Notes: generated by a model from the letters alone, not told the origin. Counted from the first letter of the stretch, positions 11,149-20,890 are shown. The stretch is DNA of 64,000 nucleotides from TOLSYN sp963849065 (GCA_963849065.1 CAWKFM010000001.1:620001-684000), one strand, 5' to 3'. Translations and numbers: made by a program.

Positions 11149-12969
11149 TCAGGCCGAGAGACGCAGGCTTCTGCGATCCAGGACCTGGCGCACTTTCTGC
11201 AGGAGAGCTTCGGGAGCAAAAGGCTTGTCGATGAAGGCATGGCCGCGTGCCAGCAACTCGTCGACGTCTTCGACATATCCAGACATATACAGCACCTTGG
11301 TCTCGGGGTGGGAAGCAGGTAATCCCTGGGCCACTTCGCTGCCTCCCATCTGCGGCATCACCAAGTCGGTGAGCATGAGGTCGATTCGCCCGGAGTGCCT
11401 GGCGGCGAGCAGGAGAGCCGCACGCCCATTCTCGGCCGGCAACACCGTGTAGCCGTTTCGGCTCAAGATCTCGCACACCAGGGTGCGAAGCCCGTCCTGA
11501 TCTTCCACGACGAGGATTGTCTCCGACCCTTGCGCCGGTTCGCATGCGACGGCTTGTCCTTCCTCCTCCGGCAGTGCGCCCTCGGCACGCTGGAAGTAGA
11601 TGGAAAACGCCGCTCCTCGCCCTGGTCCGCTCTCCACCTCAATGTGTCCGCCGGTTTGCTGCACGATTCCATAAACGGTCGCCAACCCTAGCCCCGTGCC
11701 CTTGCCGTGCTCTTTGGTAGTGAAGAATGGCTCAAAGATATGCGCCCGCGTCTCGGCGTCCATCCCATGTCCCGTGTCGCGGACGGTCAGGCGGACATAC
11801 GGCCCAGGTTGAGCTCCGGCCGGCACCCGCCCGCCCTCCTCCTTTAACGGAAGGATGGTTGCTGCCAGGGTGATCTTGCCACCTTTGGGAGTGGCATCGC
11901 GGGCATTAATGACCAGATTCATGATCACCTGTTGGATCTGTCCGCAGTCGGCGTGGATCAGGCACGGCTCGGCATCGCTCAGAATGACCAGTTCAATGTC
12001 CTCGCTCACTACCCGGCGCAGCATCTTCCCCATATCCGCGAGCACGCTTCTCAAGTCCAGCAACCTGGGCTGGAGCATCTGCCGGCGGGTGAATGCCAGC
12101 AACTGCCGGGTGAGCGAATTGGCCTGCTCACCGGCCCTGATAATCTCCTCCACCTTTTCTTGCAGGGGCGGGTTATCCTCCAGGGCAGTGCGCAGCAGGT
12201 TGCCATAACCGGTGATGATGGTCATCAGATTGTTGAAATCGTGCGCGATGCCGCCTGCCAGTCTCCCCATGGCTTCCATCTTCTGAGCCTCGCGCAACTG
12301 TACTTCCAGCCGTTTCCGCTCGGTGATATCGAGCATCAGACCGACCAGTCCGCCGATGGTACCGTCGGGACGAGTGAACGTCGCTTTGTGGAGCATCACT
12401 TCGCGCATTTCGCCGTTGGCGTATCGGACCTTGGTTTCGTAGATCTGCGAGCCCGGCTTTTCCAGAAGTTCGCGGTCGGCAGCTAGATAGGCTTCCCCTA
12501 ACTCCCTGCTGGGGGCGAAATCCTGTGTTGTCTTGCCGATCAGCTCGCCGGCAGGGTGGCCCATGAAGGCCGCAAAGGCGCTGTTACAACCAATGTAGCG
12601 GAGCTGTGTGTCTTTGTAGAAGACCGGACCGGGGATTGCTTCGATCAGTTGCTGCAGAAAATGCAGTTGCTGCGACAGCTCTGCCGTGCGGTCGGCCACA
12701 CGATCTTCCAATTGCGAATAGGATTTCTGCAGCTCTTCCTTGGTTTTCGCCAGGGCGTCGAGCGCGCCTTCCAACTCCTCGGTGCGGCGCTTGACCTCCT
12801 CTTCCAGTACGAAGGTGGTCTGCAGCAGGCTGAAGTCGTTGTCCGGGTTGTTTAGGTTGCGCTGCACCTGGTTCATCAGGGCGGTGATGATCCGATCGCG
12901 CCGCCTGATCTCGCGCACTAATCCGGCGGCATCGTCAAGATCGCAACGAATGTCGTTGGGGTCATTCAT
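11149..12969 (-). CDS. Soluble hybrid histidine kinase: coiled coil, PAS, HisKA, HATPase, receiver
   Basis: 606 residues with no membrane segment, so a cytoplasmic sensor. The order is an N-terminal coiled coil (~20-105), a PAS/PAC domain (~105-220, IPGPVFYKDTQLRYIGCNSAF to MLDITERKRLEV), HisKA with the phosphoacceptor H243 (GGIAHDFNNL), HATPase with N355 (NLVINARDA), G boxes DTGHGMD and GKGTGLGLATVYG, and a C-terminal receiver with D535 (LMLTDLVMP) and K582 (FIDKPF). The receiver has no output domain, so phosphate either feeds back or is relayed to another protein. Its ATG overlaps the FIST gene's stop (ATGA), implying translational coupling and that the FIST protein supplies the signal. Confidence 0.92.
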   Translation of the reverse strand: MNDPNDIRCDLDDAAGLVREIRRRDRIITALMNQVQRNLNNPDNDFSLLQTTFVLEEEVKRRTEELEGALDALAKTKEELQKSYSQLEDRVADRTAELSQQLHFLQQLIEAIPGPVFYKDTQLRYIGCNSAFAAFMGHPAGELIGKTTQDFAPSRELGEAYLAADRELLEKPGSQIYETKVRYANGEMREVMLHKATFTRPDGTIGGLVGLMLDITERKRLEVQLREAQKMEAMGRLAGGIAHDFNNLMTIITGYGNLLRTALEDNPPLQEKVEEIIRAGEQANSLTRQLLAFTRRQMLQPRLLDLRSVLADMGKMLRRVVSEDIELVILSDAEPCLIHADCGQIQQVIMNLVINARDATPKGGKITLAATILPLKEEGGRVPAGAQPGPYVRLTVRDTGHGMDAETRAHIFEPFFTTKEHGKGTGLGLATVYGIVQQTGGHIEVESGPGRGAAFSIYFQRAEGALPEEEGQAVACEPAQGSETILVVEDQDGLRTLVCEILSRNGYTVLPAENGRAALLLAARHSGRIDLMLTDLVMPQMGGSEVAQGLPASHPETKVLYMSGYVEDVDELLARGHAFIDKPFAPEALLQKVRQVLDRRSLRLSA

Positions 12970-14168
12970 GCCGCAGCCTTCCGGGCACCGATGGCGACGC
13001 CGGTGAAGGTCTGGTTCACGTGCATGCCGCGGAACTGCTCCCCATAGGTGCTGAAGCCCACCACACGATGCTGGCGCAGAATGGACGAGACCCGGTCGAT
13101 CGAGCCGTTCTGTTTGAGTTCCAGCCTCCGCAGAATGCAGTCGCAGCCGATCACGAGGCGCGGCGGGCCGACGCGCTGTTCGAGGTCGCCGAATAGCGTT
13201 TTGAGATTGTCCACCAGGTCGACGCCCTTGGCGACGTTAATTACGATGCCTTCGTCGATCGCACAGAAGAACGTCAGGCTGCCGTCGGGATTCACCTTCT
13301 GGATCGAGCGCACGAAATCGGCCCCGCCGATTTTGACCACCATCGGGTGCGCCGAAAACACCAGCGGGTTCAGTTGGCTGAGGTTCAGGCCAACGGCTCG
13401 GGCGTACTCCTCGGCGGCAGGAAAGCCGTTGATCTCGGTCGCAATGCGCCGCTCCGGGATGGCGCCGGTGACCACCATGCGCTGCGCGCCGCAGGCAAAA
13501 TGCTGGGTTTTAAAACAGGTGAACGGATGCGGTGTAGCGGCCACCAGCAGCACCGCCGCATCGGTGCGGAATTGGCCGTCGTAAAGCACCCTCGTCCGCC
13601 GAAAGTTCAGCCCGTCGCCGGCCGAGCCGCCGACCATCGGAATGCCGCCCAATCCGTCATGAATGGCGCGCGCCACGTGCTCCTCATGGCCACACAGACC
13701 GTCGATCAGCAGCAGGGCGAAGCAGCGGTTGGGGTCGAACGCTTCCACCCGCTGAGCCAGACGCTGACGCAGGCCGTAAGCAAACGCCTGCCCGCGCCGA
13801 TTATCCAGCCCGGATACGTGCTCGATGAGTCCCGCCTCGTAGATTAGATCGTTTCGCCCCAGAGTCAGCCCTGATATGCCATCTTCCATGTAGCCCAGCG
13901 GCCCGATCTCGCCGGCAGTAGTACAACCGATCAGCGGCAGCGCGCCGAACTCGCGAAGCAAGTGAGGTGCCAAGGCATCGCAGTCGTAACGGCTGGAGAC
14001 GAAAGCCAGAGCCACTCCGGCCTCGTCATGGCCGATGGATTGCCACAGCTCTGCTGCGGCCGCTGCCGGGTCCTGGTGGGATGAAAACCCGATGCGGACC
14101 CGCGGCTCACGTGCCAAAACGGTTTCCGCTGCAGGCTGTATCATGCTGGGTACCGCCTTGTAGAGCAT
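12966..14168 (-). CDS. FIST (N and C) domain signal-transduction sensor
   Basis: 400 residues, cytoplasmic. The FIST N segment covers about residues 30-230 (AAAAAELWQSI, GALPLIGCTTAGEIGPLGY, and MVGGSAGDGLNFRRTRVLYDG). FIST C covers ~235-385, with RIATEINGFPAAEEYARAVG, the FFCAIDEGIVINVAKGVD strand pair and VIGCDCILRRLELKQNG. FIST proteins sense small ligands, and the NosP subgroup binds heme and nitric oxide and controls a cognate histidine kinase. The next gene is such a kinase, overlapped by four bases. Whether this one binds heme cannot be told from sequence alone. The ATG at 14168 has no clear ribosome site. The second ATG at 14144 (MIQPAAE) follows AAGGCGG and is a plausible alternative start. 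Confidence 0.88.
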   Translation of the reverse strand: MLYKAVPSMIQPAAETVLAREPRVRIGFSSHQDPAAAAAELWQSIGHDEAGVALAFVSSRYDCDALAPHLLREFGALPLIGCTTAGEIGPLGYMEDGISGLTLGRNDLIYEAGLIEHVSGLDNRRGQAFAYGLRQRLAQRVEAFDPNRCFALLLIDGLCGHEEHVARAIHDGLGGIPMVGGSAGDGLNFRRTRVLYDGQFRTDAAVLLVAATPHPFTCFKTQHFACGAQRMVVTGAIPERRIATEINGFPAAEEYARAVGLNLSQLNPLVFSAHPMVVKIGGADFVRSIQKVNPDGSLTFFCAIDEGIVINVAKGVDLVDNLKTLFGDLEQRVGPPRLVIGCDCILRRLELKQNGSIDRVSSILRQHRVVGFSTYGEQFRGMHVNQTFTGVAIGARKAAA

Positions 14169-14259
14169 GGGCGCACACTATTGGGCAGGGATGTTACCAC
14201 AGAATTCGTTACTACTCAGAACATTCAGAACGTCTTCGCCAGCGACGATGGCTGCGTCC

Positions 14260-15990
14260 TCAGGGTCGCGGCCGGTCACCTTGGGCCAGCCCACTGGAGT
14301 CATTTCCCTGGAGCGGCGCAGTCAGCCCGAAGCACATGGCATCGCCAACATCATCGAGTCCTCCCCAGCCAGATTCCGCGGGCAGGTTCGAGCCAGCTTC
14401 CATGTGTGCGCCAAAACTTGTTGCCATGCGCAGCAATAACTTCAACTGCGCTTTCTCCGGCGATTCCTGTGCCGCCTCACGCGGCTCGCAGTTCTCGAGA
14501 GGACAGTCTGACGTGCCGCCTTCAATTTTGCCGGCGGATGTTTTCCGCGAATGAGGAGCGCTGGATTCCATGCTCTCATGCGGTTCTTGCTGCACGATTT
14601 CCGCGCCCGGTTCCTCGGCTCTGGCGGATAGCGGCAGCACTGAGTCTGCGATTGAAACCTCCACCGAGTCTTGCTTGACACCCGCGGTTCGTTCCTCAAA
14701 ACAACGATCCTGTCGAACACCATCGTCATCCGTTATTTGCGAGATGGCTCCGACGGCTGGGTTCGATTCCAGCAAGGCTTCGAGCGTACCGGAAGAGTCT
14801 CCGGAGTCGTGCTTGACATTGGAAAATGGCAAATCGGTGGCTTGCCTGCAGGACAGGCTCTCCGTTTCATCCACTGGCGATTTGATCAGGTGTGAACGCG
14901 GACGTCCGAAGACGAATGGTGCAAGCATCAGACAGAAGCCGATGACCGCGGCTGCAACCCCATAGTGAGGCGGTTGCTCCGGTTGCGGAAGAGAGTGTTC
15001 CGTTCGCGACGGAACATTCCGATCGAGCAAAGGCGCGGGCTTCGGCTCCGAGGTTTCGATGTTGACAGGACGCCGCAGAGCCACACGGTGAGGATTGCCG
15101 AGGCGGTGTTTTCGATCCTCGGGCAAAGCAGAGAGCGAGTCCTCGGAGTGCGGCAGGTTCGATAACGCTTCGCGTACTTCAGGGTCGTCTGGATTTCGAG
15201 CCGATGCTCGGCGCAATAGAACGCCGGCTTGCGCTGTCTGGCCCGACCACAACAGCGAAAATGCTTTGCCTACGATTGCATCGTAGGAGCCGGGATGGCG
15301 CGCGAGGATCCGGTCATACATCTGAATCGCGGTTTCCTGGTCTCCCTCGTAGGATGTCGCCTTCGCCAGTCCCACCTGCGCGATGAGGTTTTGAGGTTGG
15401 ATTGCAAGCGCAGCCAGGAATTGTTTTCTGGCCTCGGGATACTGCTTGGTGAAGTTCAACAGCCGCGCATACTCCACACGGAATGCCACCAGGGTGGGAT
15501 ATTTCTCGGTGCTGGCTTGCAAAAATTGCAGGGCAGCGTCGGATTTTCCCGCCTGCTGCAATACCGTGGCCAGTTGAATGCCATATTCCGTGGACGTGGG
15601 ATGTGACTCCGAAAGGATCCGGTAGTGATCGATGGCGCCATCAAGATTGCCGCTGCGAACCAACGCGCCTGCAAGTTGGGCGCGCAGGCTGTCCGACTGC
15701 GGATCGAGCGTTACCGCGACCTGCAGCCATGGGATCGCCTTGGCCAGGTCCGGGTGCGTGCTGTTCAGGTAGGTTGTTGCCAGATTTCGGGCGTGCGGAA
15801 GATCGGTCTCAAATCGCATGCCCTCGGCCTGGGCGCGCTCGTACAGCGCCTGCGCACAATCGAACTTGCGCTCGGACACGCAGGTATCCGCGTCCCTGAC
15901 TGTGGAGGAAACGTCGGTTGCTGCACTGATTCCGGAGGCGCAGACCGCGAGCACCGCTACTCCGAATAGACGCCCTATTCGAGGGTTCAT
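14260..15990 (-). CDS. Exported TPR protein with a transmembrane segment and long acidic tail
   Basis: 576 residues. A signal peptide (MNPRIGRLFGVAVLAVCASGISA) is followed by about seven TPR units (residues ~30-290; examples AIPWLQVAVTLDPQSDSL, AIDHYRILSESHPTST, ARKQFLAALAIQPQNL, AIQMYDRILARHPGSY). Next come a Pro-rich stretch, one membrane span (VAAAVIGFCLMLAPFVF, ~340-356) and a Ser/Glu-rich, apparently disordered C-terminal ~200 residues. The TPRs would be periplasmic and the tail cytoplasmic. The gene lies about 150 bases downstream of the membrane sulfatase gene and may be the last gene of the envelope locus, although that gap and a palindrome upstream allow its own promoter. The tail matches nothing I recognise. 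Confidence 0.72.
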   Translation of the reverse strand: MNPRIGRLFGVAVLAVCASGISAATDVSSTVRDADTCVSERKFDCAQALYERAQAEGMRFETDLPHARNLATTYLNSTHPDLAKAIPWLQVAVTLDPQSDSLRAQLAGALVRSGNLDGAIDHYRILSESHPTSTEYGIQLATVLQQAGKSDAALQFLQASTEKYPTLVAFRVEYARLLNFTKQYPEARKQFLAALAIQPQNLIAQVGLAKATSYEGDQETAIQMYDRILARHPGSYDAIVGKAFSLLWSGQTAQAGVLLRRASARNPDDPEVREALSNLPHSEDSLSALPEDRKHRLGNPHRVALRRPVNIETSEPKPAPLLDRNVPSRTEHSLPQPEQPPHYGVAAAVIGFCLMLAPFVFGRPRSHLIKSPVDETESLSCRQATDLPFSNVKHDSGDSSGTLEALLESNPAVGAISQITDDDGVRQDRCFEERTAGVKQDSVEVSIADSVLPLSARAEEPGAEIVQQEPHESMESSAPHSRKTSAGKIEGGTSDCPLENCEPREAAQESPEKAQLKLLLRMATSFGAHMEAGSNLPAESGWGGLDDVGDAMCFGLTAPLQGNDSSGLAQGDRPRP

Positions 15991-16025
15991 AAGCCAACTC
16001 CCAAAACACTTCTTCCATCGGCCCC

Positions 16026-16041
16026 GAATGCCGCGGCATTC
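16026..16041. promoter_or_regulatory. Perfect 16-bp palindrome upstream of the TPR gene
   Basis: GAATGCCGCGGCATTC is a perfect inverted repeat centred 44 bases upstream of the start codon at 15990 and about 105 bases after the sulfatase stop. It could be a dimeric repressor site or an RNA hairpin. No cognate regulator is adjacent. Confidence 0.3.
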
Positions 16042-16143
16042 CGCTCGCTTGCCTGGGAACAGCCTCCGTTCAACTGCTCTGGAACCAAACGATAGCAGCT
16101 TTGGAGAGCGGGGATGCGCAGAAACTCGGACAGGCGTTCCCTG

Positions 16144-18666
16144 TCAGTTAACGGCCTGAGGTTCATTCTGCCGGCCGAAATGGTAGAAGTTGGCGATGTC
16201 CTGTATCGAATCCCGCAGGATGCGCTGGCCGTTCGCGCGAACTTCCGGCATTACTGTACGCGCCTGGCCCGGCTCTGTCATGTCGTAGAGGTAGTCGTTG
16301 TACTCTATGCCGTCCACTACGTAGAGCGAGCGTCCGCCGTTGCTCAACACTGCATAGATCGGAGCGTAACTGGAAGCGATTAAATAGGAGTCGCGGACGT
16401 AGGGACCGGCTTCTTCCGAACTCTCGGTAAAGAGCGGCCGTCCGAAGATGGGGTTTGATTCGATCGGCCGATGACCCAGCAAATAGTAAAGGCTTGGGGT
16501 AATGTCCGTGAGAAAGGCCGGAGCGCGTGGCTCGACCGCGAGGGCTCGGCTTGCCGCCGGCAGGTGAACAATTAAAGGAACCCGGACTACTTCCGGCACT
16601 ACATTGTAGGCGTGTCCCCATCGGCCTTCCTCACCCAGGGCGTCGCCATGATCGGAGGTGAGGATTACGACGCTGTTCTCGTAAATTCCGCGCTCCTTCA
16701 GGAACTGAATGAAATCGCCAAAGCAATGATCCATGCTCTTGATCCGCGCCGCGTAATCTGCTTCAAACCCAGAGTAAGGCTGGCCGATTGACGCAGTCCG
16801 CTCCTCGCGATTGATGACCGAGATATGGATGTTCTGCGGCTGCGTGTAGGCGAAGATGGGCCGCTCCTCTAAGTTGGTGCTGCTGATCTTGTTCTGCAAT
16901 TCGGTGAGCGTCCGGCAGAGTTCACAGGTCATGGTCGGCCGGCCGGCATCCAGTTCGGTGATGAGCGGCGAGGGTTTCAAGAGCGTGCTGAGAATGTCAT
17001 CCTTGGTGATGAACTGGCGGTAGCCTTCTACATCGAGCAGTTTCTGCAAGGAATCCATCGGATAAAACGGCGTAACGTACTGCTTGTGCAACAGCATCGC
17101 TCCTGCCCAAATGGAAGGCTCCGAGAGACCGGTACCGGCATAATGGGTGAACGCGTTTTCCATCACTACGCTGTCGCGCGCAAAGGCCCCGATGGCCGGC
17201 GTGAAGTTCACCGCGGCATTGTAGGGCGAAAGGTAGTCCCGGCGCAGACTGTCGATCACGAACAGGAAGATGTTTGGCTTGGGGCCGGCGCTGGCACGGA
17301 GGTTGCGGACAAGGTTCACTTCCACCGGCGGGGTGAGCACCGAACGCGGAATATTCGTGTTGGCTGCCAGAAACGTATACAGGGAGCCCTCCCGCATTGG
17401 CGCCATGGGCAGCGAGAACACACTGCGCGCTACCAGGAAACTAACGTCATAGTGGCTATAACGTTCAAGTAAAGTGGCCGACTCAGCGGCGTATGGCTGC
17501 GCGCTTCCTCTCGATTGCACAACTGCAACGCCCATGCACAGGCAGATCGGCAGCGCAGCACCAATGAGAAGCCGGTCCGTTCCCCAACCGTTACCAGACG
17601 GGCGGACCGGCACTGTGAGGTAGAAAAATCCAAATACCGCGGCCCAACCGGCAAGGATTGTGAGTATCTGAATCAGATGTCCCCAGTCGAACGTGGCGGT
17701 CTTGATCAGCGCGTAGCCAATGATGGCCGATCCAGCAATCAGATAGAAAGCGCGTGCCGCTTGCGATAGTGAGCTCAACCAGCGGGGAAAGAACAGAAGT
17801 TCCAGCACGCTGTGCATGGGACCTTCATCCGCGTGGTACAGCCTGGTTCGGATTCCAATGAACAATGTAACGATACTGGCCGCTGCCGTGACAGCCACCA
17901 AGTCGGACAGCAAGCCGTTGAATGAAAGCCGGACGAAGACAATGCGCTGCAAAACCAGAATAACGATAACCATTGCAAGCACGCTGCAAAGTAATACATG
18001 CACGTTCGGTTTGGACGAGAGCAGGCGGGCCAGAACCAGCGTAAAGTTCAGGGCCATGAAAACCGACATGCATATCGCAAGGTGAAAGAGCAGGCTCCAC
18101 AGAAAAGCAAAGACAAAGTGGCGCCCCTCAAACGCCATGTTCGCGTTCAGCAAAACTCGGATTACACCAATCACCGCGGAGAACAGCCACACATATGCGG
18201 AGGTTAGCAGGCACGTTGCGCAAATGCGTCGTGTCTCAACATAGTCCGGCAGTTCCCACACCAGTTCATGCTCTGCGGCTCGCCAGTCAAGTAGCCCCAT
18301 CCAAATCAGCGGCAGCAGGGAGAGGACACACCACAAAATGTTTATCTTCTCGTCTGCCAGCGCTGTCAGCAAAGGATGAACCAAAAGCCGAAGGCCAATG
18401 GAGCCGTAGACGATGATAAAAAACACGCTGAGAGATCGGGTCCGGTCATTGCGGAAAGATGGAAGCGTCACCACACCTGATAAGAATGCCGGCCAATAAA
18501 GATACGGTTGCAGGTGGGCAAAGGTAGCGAGCCAGGGCAGGAGACCGCCAAGGTGGATCTGAAAATAAGTAAATGGTATGTAGGCCAGCAGGCAATAGCT
18601 GGCTGTCAAGATCGCGAATGAAGCCAGGCAAAGCCGGGTAAAAACGAAACCAATTCTCGACAGCAT
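16144..18666 (-). CDS. Membrane-anchored sulfatase/alkaline-phosphatase superfamily enzyme
   Basis: 840 residues. The first ~400 form about eleven membrane spans. The C-terminal ~380 residues are an extracytoplasmic sulfatase-fold domain with metal-binding motifs IFLFVIDSLRRDYLSPYN and VVILTSDHGDALGEEGRWGHA. The usual CxPSR formylglycine motif is absent. The nucleophile region reads HYAGTGLSEPSIWAG, as in LTA synthase or phosphoethanolamine transferases that use Thr/Ser. It may transfer a phospho-substituent or hydrolyse an ester on a cell-surface glycan. The ATG overlaps the stop of the upstream TPR gene by one base (TGATG). A GTG three bases earlier is also possible. It belongs to the coupled envelope locus. 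Confidence 0.8.
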   Translation of the reverse strand: MLSRIGFVFTRLCLASFAILTASYCLLAYIPFTYFQIHLGGLLPWLATFAHLQPYLYWPAFLSGVVTLPSFRNDRTRSLSVFFIIVYGSIGLRLLVHPLLTALADEKINILWCVLSLLPLIWMGLLDWRAAEHELVWELPDYVETRRICATCLLTSAYVWLFSAVIGVIRVLLNANMAFEGRHFVFAFLWSLLFHLAICMSVFMALNFTLVLARLLSSKPNVHVLLCSVLAMVIVILVLQRIVFVRLSFNGLLSDLVAVTAAASIVTLFIGIRTRLYHADEGPMHSVLELLFFPRWLSSLSQAARAFYLIAGSAIIGYALIKTATFDWGHLIQILTILAGWAAVFGFFYLTVPVRPSGNGWGTDRLLIGAALPICLCMGVAVVQSRGSAQPYAAESATLLERYSHYDVSFLVARSVFSLPMAPMREGSLYTFLAANTNIPRSVLTPPVEVNLVRNLRASAGPKPNIFLFVIDSLRRDYLSPYNAAVNFTPAIGAFARDSVVMENAFTHYAGTGLSEPSIWAGAMLLHKQYVTPFYPMDSLQKLLDVEGYRQFITKDDILSTLLKPSPLITELDAGRPTMTCELCRTLTELQNKISSTNLEERPIFAYTQPQNIHISVINREERTASIGQPYSGFEADYAARIKSMDHCFGDFIQFLKERGIYENSVVILTSDHGDALGEEGRWGHAYNVVPEVVRVPLIVHLPAASRALAVEPRAPAFLTDITPSLYYLLGHRPIESNPIFGRPLFTESSEEAGPYVRDSYLIASSYAPIYAVLSNGGRSLYVVDGIEYNDYLYDMTEPGQARTVMPEVRANGQRILRDSIQDIANFYHFGRQNEPQAVN

Positions 18667-19556
18667 CACCGGACCTTTTCGCGCACAGCATTTCGCTTGC
18701 CCGCGATGCGCCGATCGTCAGGATGCTGTTCGACAATTACATCGTATTGGCGAAGCGCTTCCCGGGGATCGTTCTCCTGCTCGGCAATGGCGGCCAGGGC
18801 TTCGTGAAATTCAGCGTCCGTGCCTGAGAGTTGAACGCCTCTCGCGAGATATTCCTTTGCCTTCTGGAACTGCCCTTCGGCGGAATATGCCAGTCCAGCC
18901 ACAAGCAACGCGTCGAGGTTATCGGGCGAGTGCTGCAGAAGTTGTTGCGACGCTTGCTCCGCTTGAGCAGTTTTTCCCTGATGCAGCCAGACGCGCGCCA
19001 GTCCAGTCTTCATGTCCTCATACTCAGGTGCAATCTTCATCCCCTCCCGGTAAAGACTGGCAGCCCGGTCAAGCTTCCCTGCCAGTTCCAGCGCGTGCGC
19101 CAGGAAAAATATGGAATCGGAGTTCTTCGGATCGCGCGCAAGGCAGCGTTCAAAAGCAGCAATGGCCTTATCTTGCCTGCCTTGTTTCCAATATGCCTGG
19201 CCAATTTGCGGGCACGCAGCAACAGGGTTGGGCGCGCTATCGAAATACTTCTCCCAAAACTCGGCCTCATGTTGATGATCGCCAAGCTGTCCGTAGCTTG
19301 TCGCAGCCATTTCGATATAGAGATGATTACCAGGGTAGGCCTCGTGCAGCTTAAGTGCCGCCGCGAGAGCCTCGTGATATTTCGATTGCTTGAAGAGCGA
19401 CTGGCTATCGCTCCAGAGGGCGCCGGACTCTTCGGCCGTCGGTTGCTGCACCGGTCGTTTGCTTCCGGCCCACGGGATCACCATCAGGCCGATGTAGATG
19501 GCGCCCAACAACAGCGGTAAGCCAAGGGCCAGCAGCGTGGATCGATTGATTTGCAT
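18666..19556 (-). CDS. Membrane-anchored TPR protein
   Basis: 296 residues. One N-terminal membrane anchor (LLALGLPLLLGAIYIGLMVIPW) is followed by about six TPR units that fill residues 50-290 (for example AFERCLARDPKNSDSIFFLAHALELAGK, here two motifs of one repeat, and ASQQLLQHSPDNLDALLVAGLAY). It probably faces the periplasm and could act as a scaffold between the inner-membrane glycosyltransferase and the outer-membrane barrel, as AlgK does for alginate. That role is inferred from position only. Its ATG directly follows the stop of the YaiO-like gene (TGAATG), and its own stop overlaps the sulfatase start. Confidence 0.78.
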   Translation of the reverse strand: MQINRSTLLALGLPLLLGAIYIGLMVIPWAGSKRPVQQPTAEESGALWSDSQSLFKQSKYHEALAAALKLHEAYPGNHLYIEMAATSYGQLGDHQHEAEFWEKYFDSAPNPVAACPQIGQAYWKQGRQDKAIAAFERCLARDPKNSDSIFFLAHALELAGKLDRAASLYREGMKIAPEYEDMKTGLARVWLHQGKTAQAEQASQQLLQHSPDNLDALLVAGLAYSAEGQFQKAKEYLARGVQLSGTDAEFHEALAAIAEQENDPREALRQYDVIVEQHPDDRRIAGKRNAVREKVR

Positions 19557-20834
19557 TCAAAACCTGTAATAGATCGAACCTTCCACTTGATACCGTCTCA
19601 GGTTATGCAGCCCGGCCTGCTGCTCCGTGTCAAGCCCTCCATTGCCCACGAGGGCCCACCTTCTATGAACCACCTTGTTCAACGTCGCATGGAAGCTTTG
19701 AGACGTAAGTGTCTGGATTTCTCCGATGGTAGTCGCCAATGCCGGAGACGCTCCCACGCTGTAGCGGAACTCCAGATAGTCGTATAGACCCTCGGAACTG
19801 AAAAATCGCCGTGCCTCAAGTAACGCGGTACCCGAGGGCCCAGGGTTCCCCGGAGTAAGAAATCCGCGTCCGGTAAACAACCATTTTCCACGGTACTTGG
19901 CCAACGCAAAAGTATAAATGTCCACTCCGCTGCTGAATTGCAAGTGCCGATATCCGCCGGAGACTTCATAACCTTTCCCCACGCTTGCAAACAAGTCAGC
20001 GGCGCCACGATACCCAGGATAGAGATTGGCATCCGCCGAGTACCCGAACTCCAGATACCCGTACACACCGGGGCGGAAACGCGGATAAAACTCCAAGTCC
20101 GTCTGGTAGCTTACCAGCGAATACTGGTCGGCGCGGTTCTCCGTCCCGATGACCGTCCCTACGGGAGTAGGTACACGCATGCTCAGCGCACTCTGGATCA
20201 GAGGAGTTCGGCCATCGCTGTACCAGTAGTAGGAGAAGTCGGACTCGGCAACCGGCTGCGTATCCCATTTATCCACCCCTTCGCTGATTGCGTTCCGCAT
20301 CTGTTTCGCCTCGATGTTGCCGGGGCTTAGCTGCAAGACCTGGTTGAGCACGGCTATGGCCTCAGCGCGGCGCCCCATGTTGCGGAGTGCGTGTGCCTGC
20401 GCAATCAGCAGATCCAGATTGTTGGGCTTCTGTGAAAGCCCCTCGCGTGCAAGTTGCTCGGCGCGAGCGGGGTGATCCGACCAGAGCTCGACGTTGATCA
20501 GGGCCACTAATGCGTCCTCGTAGCCGGGGTGCTTGGCTAGAACCTGCGAGAGCTGTTCGCGGGCCTCATCATATCTGCCCTGCCATGAGAGAACGACACC
20601 GTAAAAAAGTCGAGCGTCGGTGTCGTCCGGCTCTTGCGCCAGATGCCGCTTCAGAAGATCCAGTGCCGCGTCGCGTTGAGTCTTGCCACTGTATGCCAAA
20701 GATCTTGCTTGCGAGAGCACGTCGTCAGCAAACCCCGCGGACGCGCATACAACTACCAATGCAGCCACGGCAAGAGCCAGATACACCAGAGCTCGAAGTC
20801 GATAACCAAAAAACAACTTTGACCTCCACGCCAA
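19557..20834 (-). CDS. TPR plus YaiO-family outer-membrane beta-barrel protein
   Basis: 425 residues. After a signal/anchor (LVYLALAVAALVVVCASAGFA) come four or five TPRs (~45-185, for example ARLFYGVVLSWQGRYDEA and AEQLAREGLSQKPNNLDL). The C-terminal ~215 residues are rich in alternating aromatic strands (SDFSYYWYSDG, QYSLVSYQTDLEFYPRF, YGYLEFGYSADANLYPGY) and end in YQVEGSIYYRF, a terminal Phe signature of outer-membrane barrels. This matches the YaiO outer-membrane family. TPR-plus-barrel is the architecture of PgaA and BcsC, the export components of poly-N-acetylglucosamine and cellulose, but this protein is much shorter. It lies 56 bases downstream of the glycosyltransferase. Confidence 0.82.
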   Translation of the reverse strand: MAWRSKLFFGYRLRALVYLALAVAALVVVCASAGFADDVLSQARSLAYSGKTQRDAALDLLKRHLAQEPDDTDARLFYGVVLSWQGRYDEAREQLSQVLAKHPGYEDALVALINVELWSDHPARAEQLAREGLSQKPNNLDLLIAQAHALRNMGRRAEAIAVLNQVLQLSPGNIEAKQMRNAISEGVDKWDTQPVAESDFSYYWYSDGRTPLIQSALSMRVPTPVGTVIGTENRADQYSLVSYQTDLEFYPRFRPGVYGYLEFGYSADANLYPGYRGAADLFASVGKGYEVSGGYRHLQFSSGVDIYTFALAKYRGKWLFTGRGFLTPGNPGPSGTALLEARRFFSSEGLYDYLEFRYSVGASPALATTIGEIQTLTSQSFHATLNKVVHRRWALVGNGGLDTEQQAGLHNLRRYQVEGSIYYRF

Positions 20835-20890
20835 GTCAATGCTCCTGAAGAGAACTCAGCAATACGCCCTCGCCGTGTATTCGATCTCGC

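Noticed and set aside
16144..18666. True arylsulfatase
   Set aside because: The formylglycine CxPSR motif is missing, so a phosphotransferase or other alkaline phosphatase superfamily activity is more likely.
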